33,274 bases of DNA, from NCBI RefSeq assembly GCF_018332515.1, contig NZ_BOQD01000129.1, positions 1 through 33,274 on the forward strand, written 5' to 3'. Every line of letters begins with the position of its first letter. Position 1 is the first letter of the stretch. The stretch is from Bacillus hominis. Lineage in GTDB: Bacteria; Bacillota; Bacilli; Bacillales; Bacillaceae_G. Positions 32,672 to 33,274 of the stretch are shown here, piece by piece. Below the pieces are notes generated by a model. It saw nothing but the letters and a program-made list of their open reading frames with translations. It ran no database searches and had not been told where the DNA came from. Made by a program: the position numbers and the translations under genes.

Positions 32672-33133
32672 ATGATTAGTCAGTCAACGTTATTTTTATT
32701 CATACTACTTATTATAGGACTTATTGCTAAAAATCAATCGCTTACTGTAGCTGTTGGAGTGTTATTTTTATTGAAGTTTACGTTTTTAGGCGATAAAGTC
32801 TTTCCTTATTTACAAACGAAAGGAATTAACCTAGGTGTGACGGTTATTACAATTGCGGTGCTCGTCCCAATTGCGACGGGGGAAATAGGGTTTAAACAAC
32901 TTGGAGAAGCGGCGAAATCATACTATGCATGGATTGCTTTAGCTTCAGGGGTAGCGGTTGCTTTATTGGCGAAAGGTGGGGTGCAATTATTAACGACTGA
33001 TCCTCATATTACAACCGCACTTGTTTTTGGGACAATTATAGCTGTAGCTTTATTTAATGGAGTTGCTGTAGGTCCATTAATTGGGGCTGGAATTGCCTAT
33101 GCAGTTATGAGTATTATACAAATGTTTAAATAA
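32672..33133 (+). CDS. ytwI: DUF441/UPF0756 membrane protein YtwI
   Basis: A 153-residue membrane protein of the UPF0756 (DUF441) family, function unknown. The ATG at 32672 follows AGAAAGGAAGTGCAATC; an in-frame ATG at 32585 and a TTG at 32576 overlap the promoter region. Hydrophobic segments are at about residues 5-20, 24-42, 53-72, 85-104 and 115-148. Typical segments are NLGVTVITIAVLVPIATGEIGF and GVAVGPLIGAGIAY. It lies before the likely citZ promoter, as in B. subtilis. Confidence 0.92.
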   Translation: MISQSTLFLFILLIIGLIAKNQSLTVAVGVLFLLKFTFLGDKVFPYLQTKGINLGVTVITIAVLVPIATGEIGFKQLGEAAKSYYAWIALASGVAVALLAKGGVQLLTTDPHITTALVFGTIIAVALFNGVAVGPLIGAGIAYAVMSIIQMFK

Positions 33134-33172
33134 GGAATTTTATAGTAATATAAAATTTTTGAATTCTTTCTG

Positions 33173-33201
33173 TTCACAAAAGTCAGATAATTGTTTATAA
33201 T
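33173..33201 (+). promoter_or_regulatory. Strong sigma-A promoter for the next gene
   Basis: -35 TTCACA (33173-33178), an exact 17-bp spacer and -10 TATAAT (33196-33201). It reads out of the window. By remembered synteny the next gene would be citZ (citrate synthase); that gene is not visible here. Confidence 0.65.
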
Positions 33202-33274
33202 AGGATTAGAAACTTTGAAAAGTTACATAACAGCAGAGACTTTACACCAGATAAAATAAAAACAACATAAAACA

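Overview
This window is a low-GC Firmicute chromosome segment. Gene content, protein sequences, strong purine-rich ribosome binding sites and frequent TTG/GTG starts fit the Bacillus cereus group. From memory, the gene order argG-argH ... ytkK, ytkL, ytoI, ytpI, nrnA(ytqI), ytrI-ytrH/dnaE, ytsJ, accD-accA, pfkA-pyk, fxsA(ytzA), ytvI, ytwI follows the Bacillus subtilis backbone that leads to citZ. No database was consulted, so gene names rest on recognition of protein motifs and this remembered order.

Layout. 1-3.4 kb: two small hypothetical genes, then argG-argH behind two overlapping ArgR-like boxes. 3.4-5.9 kb: a DinB-fold protein, two lineage-type small proteins, a decayed small ORF and a UspA-type stress protein. 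6.0-8.1 kb: an atypical SDR oxidoreductase and alanine dehydrogenase with a cre-like site at its promoter. 8.2-11.7 kb: an accessory stretch with an XRE regulator/membrane-protein pair (with tandem putative operators on its own promoter), a Ser/Gly-tailed membrane protein, a cupin-GNAT-DUF6176-like operon, an orphan piece of an anti-sigma C-terminal domain and a small membrane protein. 11.7-17.4 kb: M24 peptidase, ytkL, ytoI, ytpI and the nanoRNase/pAp phosphatase nrnA. 17.6-19.4 kb: a soluble orphan histidine kinase and the sporulation pair ytrI-ytrH. 19.6-29.8 kb: dnaE, malic enzyme, a FadR-like GntR regulator, accD-accA, pfkA and pyk, a central-carbon and fatty-acid-precursor block. 29.8-33.3 kb: fxsA, ytvI, ytwI and two long gene-free, structure-rich intergenic regions. 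The window ends in a good sigma-A promoter for the next, unseen gene.

How the genes connect. PfkA and Pyk make pyruvate; the malic enzyme makes pyruvate plus reducing power; AccDA makes malonyl-CoA for lipid synthesis. A GntR/FadR-type regulator sits between malic enzyme and accDA, and a perfect GTGGTCAGACCAC palindrome sits at the malic enzyme promoter. This suggests a local circuit tying malate oxidation to acyl-CoA synthesis.

The most interesting non-coding signal is a family of three diverged interspersed repeats (16325-16424 inverted, 30470-30610, 32161-32328). One of them forms the apparent 5' leader of nrnA. No CRISPR, rRNA, tRNA, transposase or prophage was seen. I found no clearly new multi-gene system; the nearest candidates are the repeat family, the GntR circuit and the XRE/membrane pair with its tandem operators.
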